Assembly (NCBI GenBank): GCA_013426805.1
Contig: JACDZG010000048.1
Span: forward strand, 1-51,931
DNA length: 51,931 bases
DNA from: Chromatiaceae bacterium
GTDB lineage: Bacteria > Pseudomonadota > Gammaproteobacteria > Chromatiales > Chromatiaceae
Reading direction: 5' to 3'
Shown: positions 36,089 to 45,105 of the stretch, in pieces
Position numbering within the stretch: position 1 is the stretch's first letter
How the letters are laid out: the number at the start of each line of letters is the position of its first letter
The notes under the pieces: model-generated
What the model was told of the DNA's origin: nothing
Seen by the model: the letters and a program-made list of their open reading frames with translations, nothing else
Databases searched by the model: none
Program-made: the position numbers and the translations under genes

Positions 36089-37042
36089 ATGCCCTTTGCC
36101 CACGACTTCCCTTTCGATCCCGGATACGGCTACAGCCTGGATGACCTGCTGGCGGTCGAGCCGCCGCCCGAGCCGGCCGATTTCGGCGCGTTCTGGCGTG
36201 CCCGCTATGACCGCGCGACGGCGGTCACGCCCAACCCACGGTTGCGTCCCTCGGCGGATGCCCACCCGCGCTTCCGGGTCTATGACCTGGAATACGACTC
36301 GACCGACGCCTTCTCCATCCGCGGCTGGCTCCTGACACCCACCGCCGCACCGCCGCGACGCGGTTTCGTGCTGGGTCACGGCTACGGCGGCGTCGACCGT
36401 CCGCCGCTCGACCTCCCCCGTGACGATGGGGCCTACCTGATCCCCTGCTTCCGGGGCCTGAGCCGCAGCCGTCGGCCGCCGATTTCCGACGATCCGTCCT
36501 GGCATGTGCTGCATGATATTGATCGGCGCGATCAGTACATACTGGGCGGCTGCGTAGACGATCTTTGGACCGGGATCTCGGCCCTGCTCGGGCTCTTCCC
36601 CGAACTGGCCGGGCACCTCGGTTACCTGGGCATCAGCTTCGGCGGCGGGATCGGCGCCATGGCCCTGGCCTGGGATCACCGGATCGGCCGCGGTCACCTC
36701 AATGTACCCAGTTTCGGTCACCAACCCCTGCGCCTCACCCTGCCGAGCGTCGGCAGCGCCGCCGCCGTCCAGCGCTACGCCCGGACCCAGCGCGACGTCC
36801 GAACCACCCTGGCCTATTACGATGCGGCCGTCGCCGCCAGGCACATCCAGCAGCCTATGCACTTGGCCGTTGCCCGGTTCGATCCGGCCGTCGCCCCGCC
36901 CGGACAGTTCGCGGTGTACAACGCCATCGGCGGAGACAAACGCCTGTTCGTGCTGCCGGCCGGACACTTCGACTATCCGGACCGGGCGGGGCGGGAACGG
37001 GATCTGCTGGCCCAGCTTTGGGTCTTTTTCGCGCCGCTCTGA
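36089..37042 (+). CDS. Acetyl-xylan esterase / cephalosporin-C deacetylase-like hydrolase
   Basis: A 317-residue alpha/beta hydrolase with no signal peptide. ATG at 36089 is chosen for its fit with the family N-terminus; a GTG at 36068 is an alternative and neither has a clear ribosome binding site. The family signs are FGAFWRARYD near the N-terminus, RGWLLTPTAAPP, LGHGYGGVD (oxyanion region), the nucleophile box GISFGGG with Ser183 and a C-terminal VLPAGHFDYP with the likely His. AXE1-type enzymes remove acetyl groups from sugars or other small esters; the substrate here is open. Confidence 0.82.
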   Translation: MPFAHDFPFDPGYGYSLDDLLAVEPPPEPADFGAFWRARYDRATAVTPNPRLRPSADAHPRFRVYDLEYDSTDAFSIRGWLLTPTAAPPRRGFVLGHGYGGVDRPPLDLPRDDGAYLIPCFRGLSRSRRPPISDDPSWHVLHDIDRRDQYILGGCVDDLWTGISALLGLFPELAGHLGYLGISFGGGIGAMALAWDHRIGRGHLNVPSFGHQPLRLTLPSVGSAAAVQRYARTQRDVRTTLAYYDAAVAARHIQQPMHLAVARFDPAVAPPGQFAVYNAIGGDKRLFVLPAGHFDYPDRAGRERDLLAQLWVFFAPL

Positions 37043-37174
37043 CCCGAATGCGCAACGCTGCGGCGCGGGCCGCGCCGACGGCGCCGAAACATCGAACCCC
37101 GGTTCACGGTATTGCAACCTTGGAGGACTAAGCTTCGCCTGTTTTCGCTTGAGACATCCACCCGACAGGTCATC

Positions 37175-37903
37175 ATGAATCGCGAATACCATCGTTGGTA
37201 CAGCGCCCGGCTCGGTCGGGACATGGAACTGTTGGTCTTTGGCCACGCCGGGGCCAAGGTACTGGTTTTTCCCACCCGCGACGGCCGCTTTCACGAATAC
37301 GAGGACCTGCGTCTGGTCGAGGCGCTTGGCCACAAGATTCAGGCGGGCCAGTTACAAATCTATTGCGTGGATAGTATCGACTGGGAGTCGTTCTACTGCG
37401 ATTGGTGCCACCCCGCGGATCGCATCCGCCGCCACTGCGCTTTCGAGGACTACATCCTCAACGAAGTGCTGCCGCTGATGGCAATGAAGAATCGCCATCC
37501 CTGCACCATTGCCCACGGCTGCAGCCTGGGAGCCTTCCATGCCGTCAATATCGCGTTGCGCCATCCCCATCTCTTTCAGAAAGTCGCGGCCTTCTCCGGG
37601 CGCTATGATCTCACCCTGAATGTCGAGTGCTTCCGCGACCTGTTCAATGGGCACCGGGATGAACTGATCTACTTCCATACCCCGGCCCAATATCTCGCCA
37701 ACCTCCACTGCCCGGAGCGGCTCGCCGCCCTGCGGCGCATGGACATCGTACTGGTGATCGGCGACCAGGACCCCTTCCTCGACAACAATCGTTACCTGAG
37801 CCGGTTACTGTGGGAGAAGGGCATCAGGCACGCCCTGCACGAGTGGCAGGGACGCGCCCATCGCGGCCACTATTGGCGGCACATGGCACCGCTGTACGTG
37901 TGA
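37175..37903 (+). CDS. Esterase-D-like alpha/beta hydrolase
   Basis: A 242-residue protein started at the ATG at 37175 with AGGTCATC upstream. Nucleophile box HGCSLGAF with Ser117, an Asp candidate in VIGDQDPFLDNN and His in RAHRGHYWRH. Begins MNREYHRWYSARLGRDMELL, as in a conserved group of cytoplasmic putative esterases related to the esterase D/FrmB fold. It follows the acetyl esterase gene by 132 bases on the same strand. Natural substrate unknown. Confidence 0.82.
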   Translation: MNREYHRWYSARLGRDMELLVFGHAGAKVLVFPTRDGRFHEYEDLRLVEALGHKIQAGQLQIYCVDSIDWESFYCDWCHPADRIRRHCAFEDYILNEVLPLMAMKNRHPCTIAHGCSLGAFHAVNIALRHPHLFQKVAAFSGRYDLTLNVECFRDLFNGHRDELIYFHTPAQYLANLHCPERLAALRRMDIVLVIGDQDPFLDNNRYLSRLLWEKGIRHALHEWQGRAHRGHYWRHMAPLYV

Positions 37904-37927
37904 GCGATTGAAGTTTTTTCGTTCTCG

Positions 37928-38028
37928 TTCCCACGCTCCGCGTGGGAATGCCGGGCGGGCGCTCCGCGTCCGGTCTTGGCGCCGGACGCGGAGCGCCCGC
38001 ACGTGCTCCCACGCAGGAGCGTGGGAGC
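37928..38028. repeat. Compound hairpin element (three nested inverted repeats)
   Basis: Three perfect hairpins in a row: 37928-37936 with 37940-37948 (9-bp arms, TTCCCACGC), 37955-37973 with 37982-38000 (19-bp arms, GCGGGCGCTCCGCGTCCGG) and 38005-38014 with 38019-38028 (10-bp arms, GCTCCCACGC). The first and third share the CCCACGC core in opposite context. A T-rich stretch before it (TTTTTTCG at 37914) belongs to the gene side. This has the look of a dispersed REP-like element; it may also end transcription of the esterase gene. Confidence 0.75.
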
Positions 38029-38148
38029 CAGAATGGCTAATGGCATTGACGCTGGAGCATGGGAGCGGATCACAAGCTAAACAAATCCATTAGGGACGGC
38101 GTTTGGCGCCTCGGTTGTTGTTTAACCCTATAGCGCACTACCTAGCCC

Positions 38149-40062
38149 TCACTGCAATGCCGGCAGAGCGCCCTCGGCGGTACCGATATACCCGATTGCC
38201 GCTTTCTTGCGATCACCCCAGTTCCCATTGATCTTGCTGACGATCTCGGCATGATCCGCACCCTTGTAGGCTTTGATACTCTCGTCGCCCGGGTGCTGGA
38301 AGTTGGCCATGAGATAGGCGTAACCATGGTAATCGGGTGCCAACGTCAGGCCGGTCACCTCGGCGGCCATGGGTACCGAGAGGATGCGCGCAAGCTTGCG
38401 GGTGTCGATGTTGAAAGCCCAGAGGTAGTTGTTGTTACGCCTGGCGGTATCCTCACCAATGAACAGCGTGCGGATCGCATCGGCATAGACGATGTTGTCC
38501 GGACCGCAGATCCGGTCCTGGCTGCACCCATTGCCCTCGGCATCCAGGTTGTCCTTGCCCAGCCATCCGCCGGTCAGTTCAGGGACGGGAGCCAGGCTGA
38601 CGCCGACAGAGGCGCTGTCGATCGCGGTGCCGTGGGTGTCCTGCCGGCCCTCGGCGGTCGCCATCTCGAAGACCATACCGCCGTCGTTGGGTGCCAGCCG
38701 GATCGCGCCCTGCTGATCGACCATGCCCGCCTCGACCCGCGAGATCGTGAGATAGAACCGCTTGTCGGTCGGGTTGTAGGCGATGTATTCCATCTTGGAG
38801 AATTCAGTGGTGGCACCGAGAAGCGCGGCGTAGCGGCGGGTCTCGAGGAAGGCGGCGGCCTGCGCCACGTCGAACGCGGTGCTGGACTTGAGTCGGAGCC
38901 ACTCGGTGCCGTTATAGGTCAACACCTTGGTAAAGCTGGGGTCCTGCGGGTCGGTCTCGGCCACGTCGAAGAGGTCGCTGAAACGAATCCCGCGGTCGAC
39001 GATGGCCTTGATCTCAGCGTCGGTCGCATGGCCGAGGCGCACCCATTGCAGGTTGAAACGGTCACCGGCGGCCGCGTCGGCCGGGGTGAGTTTGGCGGCA
39101 TAGAGGGTTCCGGCCGAGAGGTCCCGCGCCTGATCGGCGACGAACATGAAGAGCCCGGTGTTCTTGCCGTCGTCGCCGCTGATCGCGGTGCGGTCGTCCG
39201 CGGCCATGATCTGCATCTCGCGGGCATAACGGCCGGCGGCAGTGTGCTTGACCACCCGCGTAGTGCCATCCGCGGCCACGGTAATCTCGGGCAACAGTCC
39301 GTAATGGTAGGGGTTGGCGGCGGCCGGATCGCCGAAATAATAGCGGCTGAAACTCGCGATATCGGTCTTGTCATCCGAGCCCTCGGCCTTGGCGCCGCCG
39401 CCGTGGACCTTGGCGTCGGGCTCGTACTCCTCGGAACCGATGTGGGTGTTCCAGCGGGACAGGGTGGCGCCACAGTGGATCCAGCCGCCATGGACCGCGG
39501 AAAAATCGATCGCCCGATAGTGCTTGGCCGTCAACCGACCGCTCGCCGGGTCTTGGTCGAGCAGGGCCAACCCGACGGTGGCGGGCAGCTTGGACCAGAA
39601 CGAGCCGGTGCTGCTGCCGTCATTCGGGGGCAATTCACGGAACTCGAACTGGGTGACCAGCGCCAGCGGATGGCCAGCCGCGCCGGGCACGGTGAGTCCC
39701 GCAATCTGCATGAGCGAGGTCCCATCCGGGCTGTCGGAAGCCAACTGACCGTCCCGGTCGGTCAGCGGTGCTCCGGCGGCGGTGAACAACCCGCCGACCA
39801 CCGCGTCGCCGACGCGGTCGGTGGTGGCGAAGATTTGGTGGTAGCTCAGCGGAACCGCCGTCGTTTGACCGTCGGCGCAGGTCATCTGCAGCACGGCACG
39901 CGTATAGATGTCGGCCTTCTCGTCGGCGGTGGCCGGCGCCGGCATGCCGGTGAATTCCACTTTGGTTGGCGCTGCACCGCCGGGACAAACGGCCGCGACC
40001 GGCACTGAACTCAGCGATGCCACGACGAGGGTGGGGGCGAGGGCGAGGGCACGGATGCGCAT
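38149..40062 (-). CDS. phoX: PhoX-type (DUF839) alkaline phosphatase
   Basis: A 637-residue exported protein with signal peptide (LALAPTLVVASLSSVPVAAV). Contains PhoX-like text: GLTVPGAAGHPLALVTQFEF, TLSRWNTHIGSEEYEPDA with the conserved SEE, GRYAREMQIMAADDRTAISG with the DD pair, GLFMFVADQARDLSAGTLYA, TRRYAALLGATTEFSKMEYI, CGPDNIVYADAIRTLFIGED and GYAYLMANFQHPGD. PhoX enzymes use calcium and iron to hydrolyse phosphate monoesters in the periplasm. It lacks a twin-arginine motif in the leader, unusual for PhoX and perhaps pointing to Sec export or a wrongly placed start. No clear Pho box was found upstream. Confidence 0.85.
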   Translation of the reverse strand: MRIRALALAPTLVVASLSSVPVAAVCPGGAAPTKVEFTGMPAPATADEKADIYTRAVLQMTCADGQTTAVPLSYHQIFATTDRVGDAVVGGLFTAAGAPLTDRDGQLASDSPDGTSLMQIAGLTVPGAAGHPLALVTQFEFRELPPNDGSSTGSFWSKLPATVGLALLDQDPASGRLTAKHYRAIDFSAVHGGWIHCGATLSRWNTHIGSEEYEPDAKVHGGGAKAEGSDDKTDIASFSRYYFGDPAAANPYHYGLLPEITVAADGTTRVVKHTAAGRYAREMQIMAADDRTAISGDDGKNTGLFMFVADQARDLSAGTLYAAKLTPADAAAGDRFNLQWVRLGHATDAEIKAIVDRGIRFSDLFDVAETDPQDPSFTKVLTYNGTEWLRLKSSTAFDVAQAAAFLETRRYAALLGATTEFSKMEYIAYNPTDKRFYLTISRVEAGMVDQQGAIRLAPNDGGMVFEMATAEGRQDTHGTAIDSASVGVSLAPVPELTGGWLGKDNLDAEGNGCSQDRICGPDNIVYADAIRTLFIGEDTARRNNNYLWAFNIDTRKLARILSVPMAAEVTGLTLAPDYHGYAYLMANFQHPGDESIKAYKGADHAEIVSKINGNWGDRKKAAIGYIGTAEGALPALQ

Positions 40063-40346
40063 GAGAACCTCCAGGATTGAACACGATCTTGGAGACCATC
40101 CTAACGCCTTGGCTGCGCTCGTAGGTTGCGGGCGTGTTACCGCGGACCAACGCGCACCTGCTTTCGGTCCGATGCTTCAACCGGGCTCCGGCTCACAACG
40201 ATTGGGGTGGGCAGGTCGCGGCACCGGGCCACGCGTGCCGGGCGCCACCACCACGCCGATGGTAACAAAACCGTAAAGCCGCTCCGCTATGGTGGATACC
40301 GATCCGCGTCCACACCGATAGCGCCTTACCACCCCAGAGCGTCCCC

Positions 40347-40787
40347 ATGATCCACACCAGATTGTTGGTCGAGAAAAAGCGTGAGTCGTTGAAGTACGGG
40401 TTGGCCGATCTCGCGCAGCAAGTCGGACTGGCCCTGGAACAGTCACTGGAGGCGGTGCGCAGCCAGGATCTTGCGCTGGCCCGCAAGATCGTCGCTGGCG
40501 ACGCATCCATCAACCTTGCCCGCCGCGTCCTCGAACAGGAGGCGTTGCTGGGTTTGGCCGCTTACCAACCGGCTGGACCGAACCTGCGCAGCATCGCCGC
40601 GTCCATGGACATGGTGGGGGAACTCGAGCGTATCGTCGACTGGATTCGGGCACACCCGGAGGCCGCGGCACCGGGTGTCGCGCTGTCGTGGATCGCGCAC
40701 AATTACGAGCGTGTCGCCGATCGTGCAACCAACATCGCCGAACGCGTAGTGTATATCGCTACCGGCGAAATCGCTGATTTGGACTGA
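40347..40787 (+). CDS. PhoU-like protein with internal deletion
   Basis: 146 residues, whereas two-repeat PhoU proteins have about 210-230. The N-terminal helix bundle is typical (LALARKIVAGDASINLARRV, LEQEALLGLAAYQPAGPNLR, ASMDMVGELERI) and so is the C-terminus (LSWIAHNYERVADRATNIAE, VVYIATGEI), but the segment between ELERI (residue 96) and DWIRAHPEA is missing, about 75 residues. The reading frame is kept, so it could still fold as one three-helix bundle. PhoU links the Pst transporter to the PhoR/PhoB system. It is divergent from phoX. Confidence 0.8.
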   Translation: MIHTRLLVEKKRESLKYGLADLAQQVGLALEQSLEAVRSQDLALARKIVAGDASINLARRVLEQEALLGLAAYQPAGPNLRSIAASMDMVGELERIVDWIRAHPEAAAPGVALSWIAHNYERVADRATNIAERVVYIATGEIADLD

Positions 40788-41233
40788 ACGGGCCTCGGCC
40801 CGCCCCAGCCACCTCGTGGACTGCACCCCGTCAGTCCGCGACGCGCCCCCACAGATCGCGGCCTGAACCGCGGCAATTACCGTCAATCGCCTGATGGTCC
40901 GCCGCGCGGTCCACCGGCTTCTTGCGCCTCTAAGTTCGTTAGCGCACTGAAGGCCAGACCACCTCGGCCTAGATTACGCACTCACAGGTGCTCTCTACTC
41001 ATCAGGTCACAGCGGCCGTTCCGGGTTCACCGGAGATGCTCCTGCCCCTTCGCCCGCCGTAAATCTGAGCGAAGACCAGGTCGAACCTGCACCAGTCCTT
41101 TTCTTTTGGGATCGCCTATCCGCAACACGCTGGAAGGCAACGATCGGAAGCGCGGCGCTGTCCCTACCGACCTTGTCGCCAACCGATCCGGCACGGAAGC
41201 CAGAATCGCTCGTCATCAACTGGAGTATTCATC
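40788..41233. other. Gene-free region before the DUF2892 gene
   Basis: About 445 bases with no frame showing coding character or a known family. A promoter for the DUF2892 gene should lie in the last 100 bases. No strong hairpin was found. Confidence 0.4.
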
Positions 41234-41470
41234 ATGAATCTAGACATCAACAACCCCAACATCGGCAACACCGACCGCCTGATCCGTTTCGCTGTCGGCG
41301 TCCTCCTGATCATCGGCGCCGTTCGCGGCGGCAGTTGGCTGGCCGGACTGATCGGCGCGGTCGTGATCGGCACCGCTTACCTGCGTTTCTGCCCGGCCTA
41401 CACGCTGTTCCACTTCAGCACCAACAAGGACGTCAGCGCCAACAAGGACGTCAGCCCGGCGGCCAAGTAA
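41234..41470 (+). CDS. DUF2892 (YgaP-transmembrane-like) inner-membrane protein
   Basis: A 78-residue protein with GGAG upstream of the ATG. It starts MNLDINNPNIGNTDRLIRFA, the usual DUF2892 opening, and has two membrane helices (AVGVLLIIGAV and WLAGLIGAVVIGTAY), followed by FCPAYTLFHFSTNK. The C-terminus holds a short duplication (NKDVSANKDVS). Such proteins are often near sulfur or redox genes; the function is unknown. Confidence 0.88.
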   Translation: MNLDINNPNIGNTDRLIRFAVGVLLIIGAVRGGSWLAGLIGAVVIGTAYLRFCPAYTLFHFSTNKDVSANKDVSPAAK

Positions 41471-41483
41471 ACCCTAAGGTCTT

Positions 41484-41515
41484 CCACCGACCGGGCCGTC
41501 AGGCCCGGTCGGTGG
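41484..41515. terminator. Bidirectional hairpin terminator
   Basis: Perfect 14-bp arms CCACCGACCGGGCC (41484-41497) and complement (41502-41515) with GTCA loop, placed 14 bases after the DUF2892 stop and 4 bases beyond the convergent phosphoketolase stop. A short T-rich tail (TCTTC) follows on the plus side. Likely serves both genes. Confidence 0.85.
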
Positions 41516-41518
41516 TCT

Positions 41519-43882
41519 TCAATCCCCCTGCCACTGCCAATTCCGAATTTCGGGTAAGTCCTCGCCGTGCCTGGCGATGTATTGCTTGTGTTCGATCAGT
41601 TTGTCGCGAATGGCCTGTTTGGCATAGGCCGCCTTGGGACCGAGTTGCGGCACGCGATCGATCACGTCGGCGACCAGATCAAAACGATCCAGTTCGTTCT
41701 TCACCACTGTATCGAAGGGCGTTGAAGTCGTGCCCTCTTCTTTGTAACCGCGCACATGCAGGTTGCTGTGATTGGTGCGGCGATAGGTCAGCCGATGGAT
41801 CAACCAGGGATAGCCGTGATAGGCGAAGATGATCGGCTTGTCCGTGGTGAAGAGAACATCGAACGCGTCATCACTCAGCCCGTGCGGGTGTTCGCTCTGC
41901 GGCTGGAGCTTCATCAGATCGACCACGTTGATCACCCGCACCTTGAGTTCGGAAAAATGAGTCCGCAGCAACGCGACCGCAGCCAGTGTTTCGAGCGTCG
42001 GCACATCGCCGGCGCAAGCCATGACCACATCCGGTTCGCTGCCCTGATCGTTGCTGGCCCAAGGCCAGATGCCGATGCCGGCCGTACAGTGCTTGATGGC
42101 TGAATCCATATCGAGCCACTGGGGGGCGGGCTGTTTGCCGGCCACGATAACGTTCACATAATTGCGGCTGCGCAAACAGTGGTCGGTCACCGACAACAGC
42201 GTGTTGGCATCGGGCGGCAGATAGACCCGGATGACTTCCGCCTTTTTGTTGATGACATGGTCGATGAAGCCGGGGTCCTGATGGCTGAAACCGTTGTGGT
42301 CCTGACGCCAGACATGGGATGAGAGCAGGTAGTTCAGTGAAGCAATGGGGCGGCGCCACGGGATGTCATTGCACACCTTGAGCCACTTGGCGTGTTGATT
42401 GAACATCGAATCGACGATGTGGATGAATGCCTCATAGCAGGAGAAGAAGCCGTGACGGCCGGTGAGCAGATAGCCTTCCAGCCAGCCCTCGCACTGATGC
42501 TCGCTCAACATCTCCATCACCCGGCCGTCCGGTCCGACATGATCATCACCGGGAACGATCTGCCCGGTCGAACAGCGGTCAGTCACTTTGAAGATCGCAC
42601 CCCAGCGGTTCGATGCCGTCTCGTCCGGACTGACGACGCGGAAGGTCTGCGGGTTGAGCTTCACCACATCACGGATGAACTCACCCTGGACCCGGGTGGC
42701 CTCCGCATTCACGGCACCCGGCCGCGGCACCGCGACCGCGTAGTCACTGAAGTCCGGCATCCGCAGGTCGCGCAGCAGCAGCCCGCCATTGGCCTGCGGA
42801 TTGGCGCTCATGCGCCGCTCGCCCTGCGGTGCCAGGCACGCCAGTTCGGCGTTCAATCGGCCGGTGGCGTCGAACAACTCCTCCGGGTGATAGCTCTTCA
42901 GCCAGTCTTGCAGGATCTCCAGATGTCCCGGATGCGTCATGTCGGCCATCGGCACCTGATGGGAGCGAAAGGTCCCTTCGGTCGGCTTGCCGTCCACACT
43001 GGTCGGACCGGTCCAGCCCTTGGGCGAGCGCAGGATGATCATGGGCCAGCGGGGACGGGTCGTGAAGCCGTCGGCGCGGGCATCGTTCTGGATGCGCTTG
43101 ATTTCGGCGACCACGGTGTCGAGCGTGGCCGCCATGAGTTGGTGCATCTGGGTCGGATCATCGCCCTCGACGAAATAGGGGGTATGACCATAACCGCGGA
43201 ACAAAGCCTCCAGTTCATCGCGCGGGATACGGGCCAGCACCGTCGGACCGGCGATCTTGTAGCCGTTCAGGTGCAGGATGGGCAACACGGCACCGTCATG
43301 GACCGGATTGAGAAACTTGTTCGAGTGCCAGCTCGTGGCGAGCGGCCCGGTCTCCGCCTCGCCGTCGCCGACCACGCAGGCAACGATCAAGTCCGGGTTG
43401 TCGAAGGCCGCACCGTAAGCATGTGACAGTGAATAACCCAGCTCGCCCCCCTCGTTGATCGACCCGGGCGTCTCGGGCGCCACATGACTGGGGATGCCGC
43501 CGGGGAACGAGAACTGCTTGAACAGCCGCTGCATGCCCGCTTCGTCCTGGGCGATGTTCGGATAGACTTCGCTATAAGTGCCTTCCAGATAGGCATTCGC
43601 CACCAGCGCGGGACCGCCATGCCCTGGTCCGGCAATATAGATCATGCTGAGATCCTGGTCCTTGATGACGCGATTCAGATGCACATAGATGAAGCTCAGG
43701 CCCGGCGTGGTGCCCCAGTGTCCAAGCAGGCGCGGTTTGATATGCGCCAGGGTGAGCGGCTCCTTCAGCAGTGGGTTGTCGTAGAGATAGATCTGTCCGA
43801 CCGAGAGATAGTTCGCCGCACGCCAATAGGCGTGCATCTTGCGCAGCAGTTCCGAATCGAGCGGCTGGGTCTTGGTTATCAT
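41519..43882 (-). CDS. xfp: Xylulose-5-phosphate/fructose-6-phosphate phosphoketolase
   Basis: A 787-residue thiamine-diphosphate enzyme of the usual length that cleaves xylulose 5-phosphate with phosphate to glyceraldehyde 3-phosphate and acetyl phosphate. ATG at 43882 is preferred over a TTG 15 bases earlier. Family marks: [104 protein letters not shown], and C-terminal [14 protein letters not shown]. It is 48 bases behind the ABC-2 permease gene. Its acetyl phosphate product could feed the AckA encoded at 26.6-27.8 kb. Confidence 0.96.
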   Translation of the reverse strand: MITKTQPLDSELLRKMHAYWRAANYLSVGQIYLYDNPLLKEPLTLAHIKPRLLGHWGTTPGLSFIYVHLNRVIKDQDLSMIYIAGPGHGGPALVANAYLEGTYSEVYPNIAQDEAGMQRLFKQFSFPGGIPSHVAPETPGSINEGGELGYSLSHAYGAAFDNPDLIVACVVGDGEAETGPLATSWHSNKFLNPVHDGAVLPILHLNGYKIAGPTVLARIPRDELEALFRGYGHTPYFVEGDDPTQMHQLMAATLDTVVAEIKRIQNDARADGFTTRPRWPMIILRSPKGWTGPTSVDGKPTEGTFRSHQVPMADMTHPGHLEILQDWLKSYHPEELFDATGRLNAELACLAPQGERRMSANPQANGGLLLRDLRMPDFSDYAVAVPRPGAVNAEATRVQGEFIRDVVKLNPQTFRVVSPDETASNRWGAIFKVTDRCSTGQIVPGDDHVGPDGRVMEMLSEHQCEGWLEGYLLTGRHGFFSCYEAFIHIVDSMFNQHAKWLKVCNDIPWRRPIASLNYLLSSHVWRQDHNGFSHQDPGFIDHVINKKAEVIRVYLPPDANTLLSVTDHCLRSRNYVNVIVAGKQPAPQWLDMDSAIKHCTAGIGIWPWASNDQGSEPDVVMACAGDVPTLETLAAVALLRTHFSELKVRVINVVDLMKLQPQSEHPHGLSDDAFDVLFTTDKPIIFAYHGYPWLIHRLTYRRTNHSNLHVRGYKEEGTTSTPFDTVVKNELDRFDLVADVIDRVPQLGPKAAYAKQAIRDKLIEHKQYIARHGEDLPEIRNWQWQGD

Positions 43883-43930
43883 GTCGCAATAGTCCAATGG
43901 GTCAGTTTCTGTTGTGTCGTTGGTGAGCGG

Positions 43931-45103
43931 TCAGGCCATCTGGCTGATGGTGCTGCGAAAGCGGCTGAGCGCAATCGTGAAGAAGGCCGCGCCGATCCCG
44001 GCCAGCGCGACGAACTGCGGCCAGACGACCGTGATGCCGGCGCCGCGGTATAGAATCGCCTGGCCGAGCGCGACAAAATGCGTGGTCGGCGCGGCCAGCA
44101 TGATGTACTGCACCAACTCCGGCATGCTTTCACGCGGGGTCGAGTTACCCGAGAGCAGTTGCAGCGGCAGCAGAATCAGCACCGCCAGCATTCCGAACTG
44201 CGGCATCGACCGTGCCTGCGTGGCCATGAAGATGCCGATCGACGTGGTGGCAAACAGATGCAGCGCGGCGCCGGCCAGAAACAGCGTCAGCGCGCCTTCA
44301 ATCGGAATACGCAACAGGCCCTGCACGACCAGCACCAAGGCCACCGCGGCAGCGAGCAGGACCACCAGACCCATCGACCAGACCTTGGCCAGCATGATCT
44401 CGGCAGGCGTGACCGGCATTGCCAGCAGGTGCTCGATGGTGCCGTGCTCACGCTCGCGGATCAGCGCGGCGCCGGTCAGGATGATCGACAGCAAGGTGAC
44501 GTTGTTGATGATCTCCATCAGGGCGCCGAACCAGGACTGCTCCAAGTTGGGGTTGAAGCGCATGCGCAGGGCCAGCTCAACAGGCAAGGGGGCACTGCCG
44601 CGGTAACGCTGGACGAATTCGGTCACCTCGGCAAGCACCATTTGCTGGACATAGCCGCTGCCGGTGAAGGCTTGGCTCATACGGGTGGCATCCACATTGA
44701 GCTGGATGGCGGGCGCGCGGCCGGCCAGCACATCGCTCTGAAAATCCGGAGGGATATCCAGTGCGAAGGTATAGTCGCCGGCATCCATGCCCGGATCGAT
44801 GCCGTTCAGTGGGATCATCGCCGGGGGATCGAAGCGCGGCGGATAAAAGACCGCGCTGATCCGTAGCGACAGCGGTGAGCCATCCTCATCGACGATGGCA
44901 ATCGGCGCCTTGTGCAGGGTTTCCGGCATCGCCGTGGCAGCGACATAGATCGACACCGTGAAGGTATAGCCGATCAGCACCAGCATCATCGGGTCGCGTG
45001 CCAGGCTCCATAGCTCCTTGATGCCCAGGCGGTATATAGTCGCCGCGCCGCGACTGAGCACCGTACCGGCCAAGCGACCCGGCTCCGCAGCGGGTGGGAG
45101 CAT
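43931..45103 (-). CDS. ABC-2 type transporter permease
   Basis: A 390-residue inner-membrane permease of the YhhJ/YbhR group: one N-terminal helix, a large periplasmic domain (about 60-190, with FALDIPPDFQSDVLAGRAPA) and five C-terminal helices with REREHGTIEHLLAMPVTPAE. ATG lies two bases after the stop of the fused ATPase/permease gene. Together with that protein and the HlyD-type adaptor it should form a drug or metabolite efflux system. Confidence 0.92.
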   Translation of the reverse strand: MLPPAAEPGRLAGTVLSRGAATIYRLGIKELWSLARDPMMLVLIGYTFTVSIYVAATAMPETLHKAPIAIVDEDGSPLSLRISAVFYPPRFDPPAMIPLNGIDPGMDAGDYTFALDIPPDFQSDVLAGRAPAIQLNVDATRMSQAFTGSGYVQQMVLAEVTEFVQRYRGSAPLPVELALRMRFNPNLEQSWFGALMEIINNVTLLSIILTGAALIREREHGTIEHLLAMPVTPAEIMLAKVWSMGLVVLLAAAVALVLVVQGLLRIPIEGALTLFLAGAALHLFATTSIGIFMATQARSMPQFGMLAVLILLPLQLLSGNSTPRESMPELVQYIMLAAPTTHFVALGQAILYRGAGITVVWPQFVALAGIGAAFFTIALSRFRSTISQMA

Positions 45104-45105
45104 GC

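Noticed and set aside
36065-37333. Upstream extension of the PPK2 frame on the minus strand
   Set aside because: Opposite the acetyl esterase gene, which has an intact Ser box. The extension shows no PPK2 similarity.
38251-40008. Plus-strand open frame of 585 codons
   Set aside because: Antisense shadow of the PhoX gene; low-complexity Gly/Val/Arg product without domains.
40261-40278. GTAA repeats at 11-bp spacing before the PhoU-like gene
   Set aside because: Only four bases of each 7-mer agree with the PhoB pattern; too weak to list as a site.
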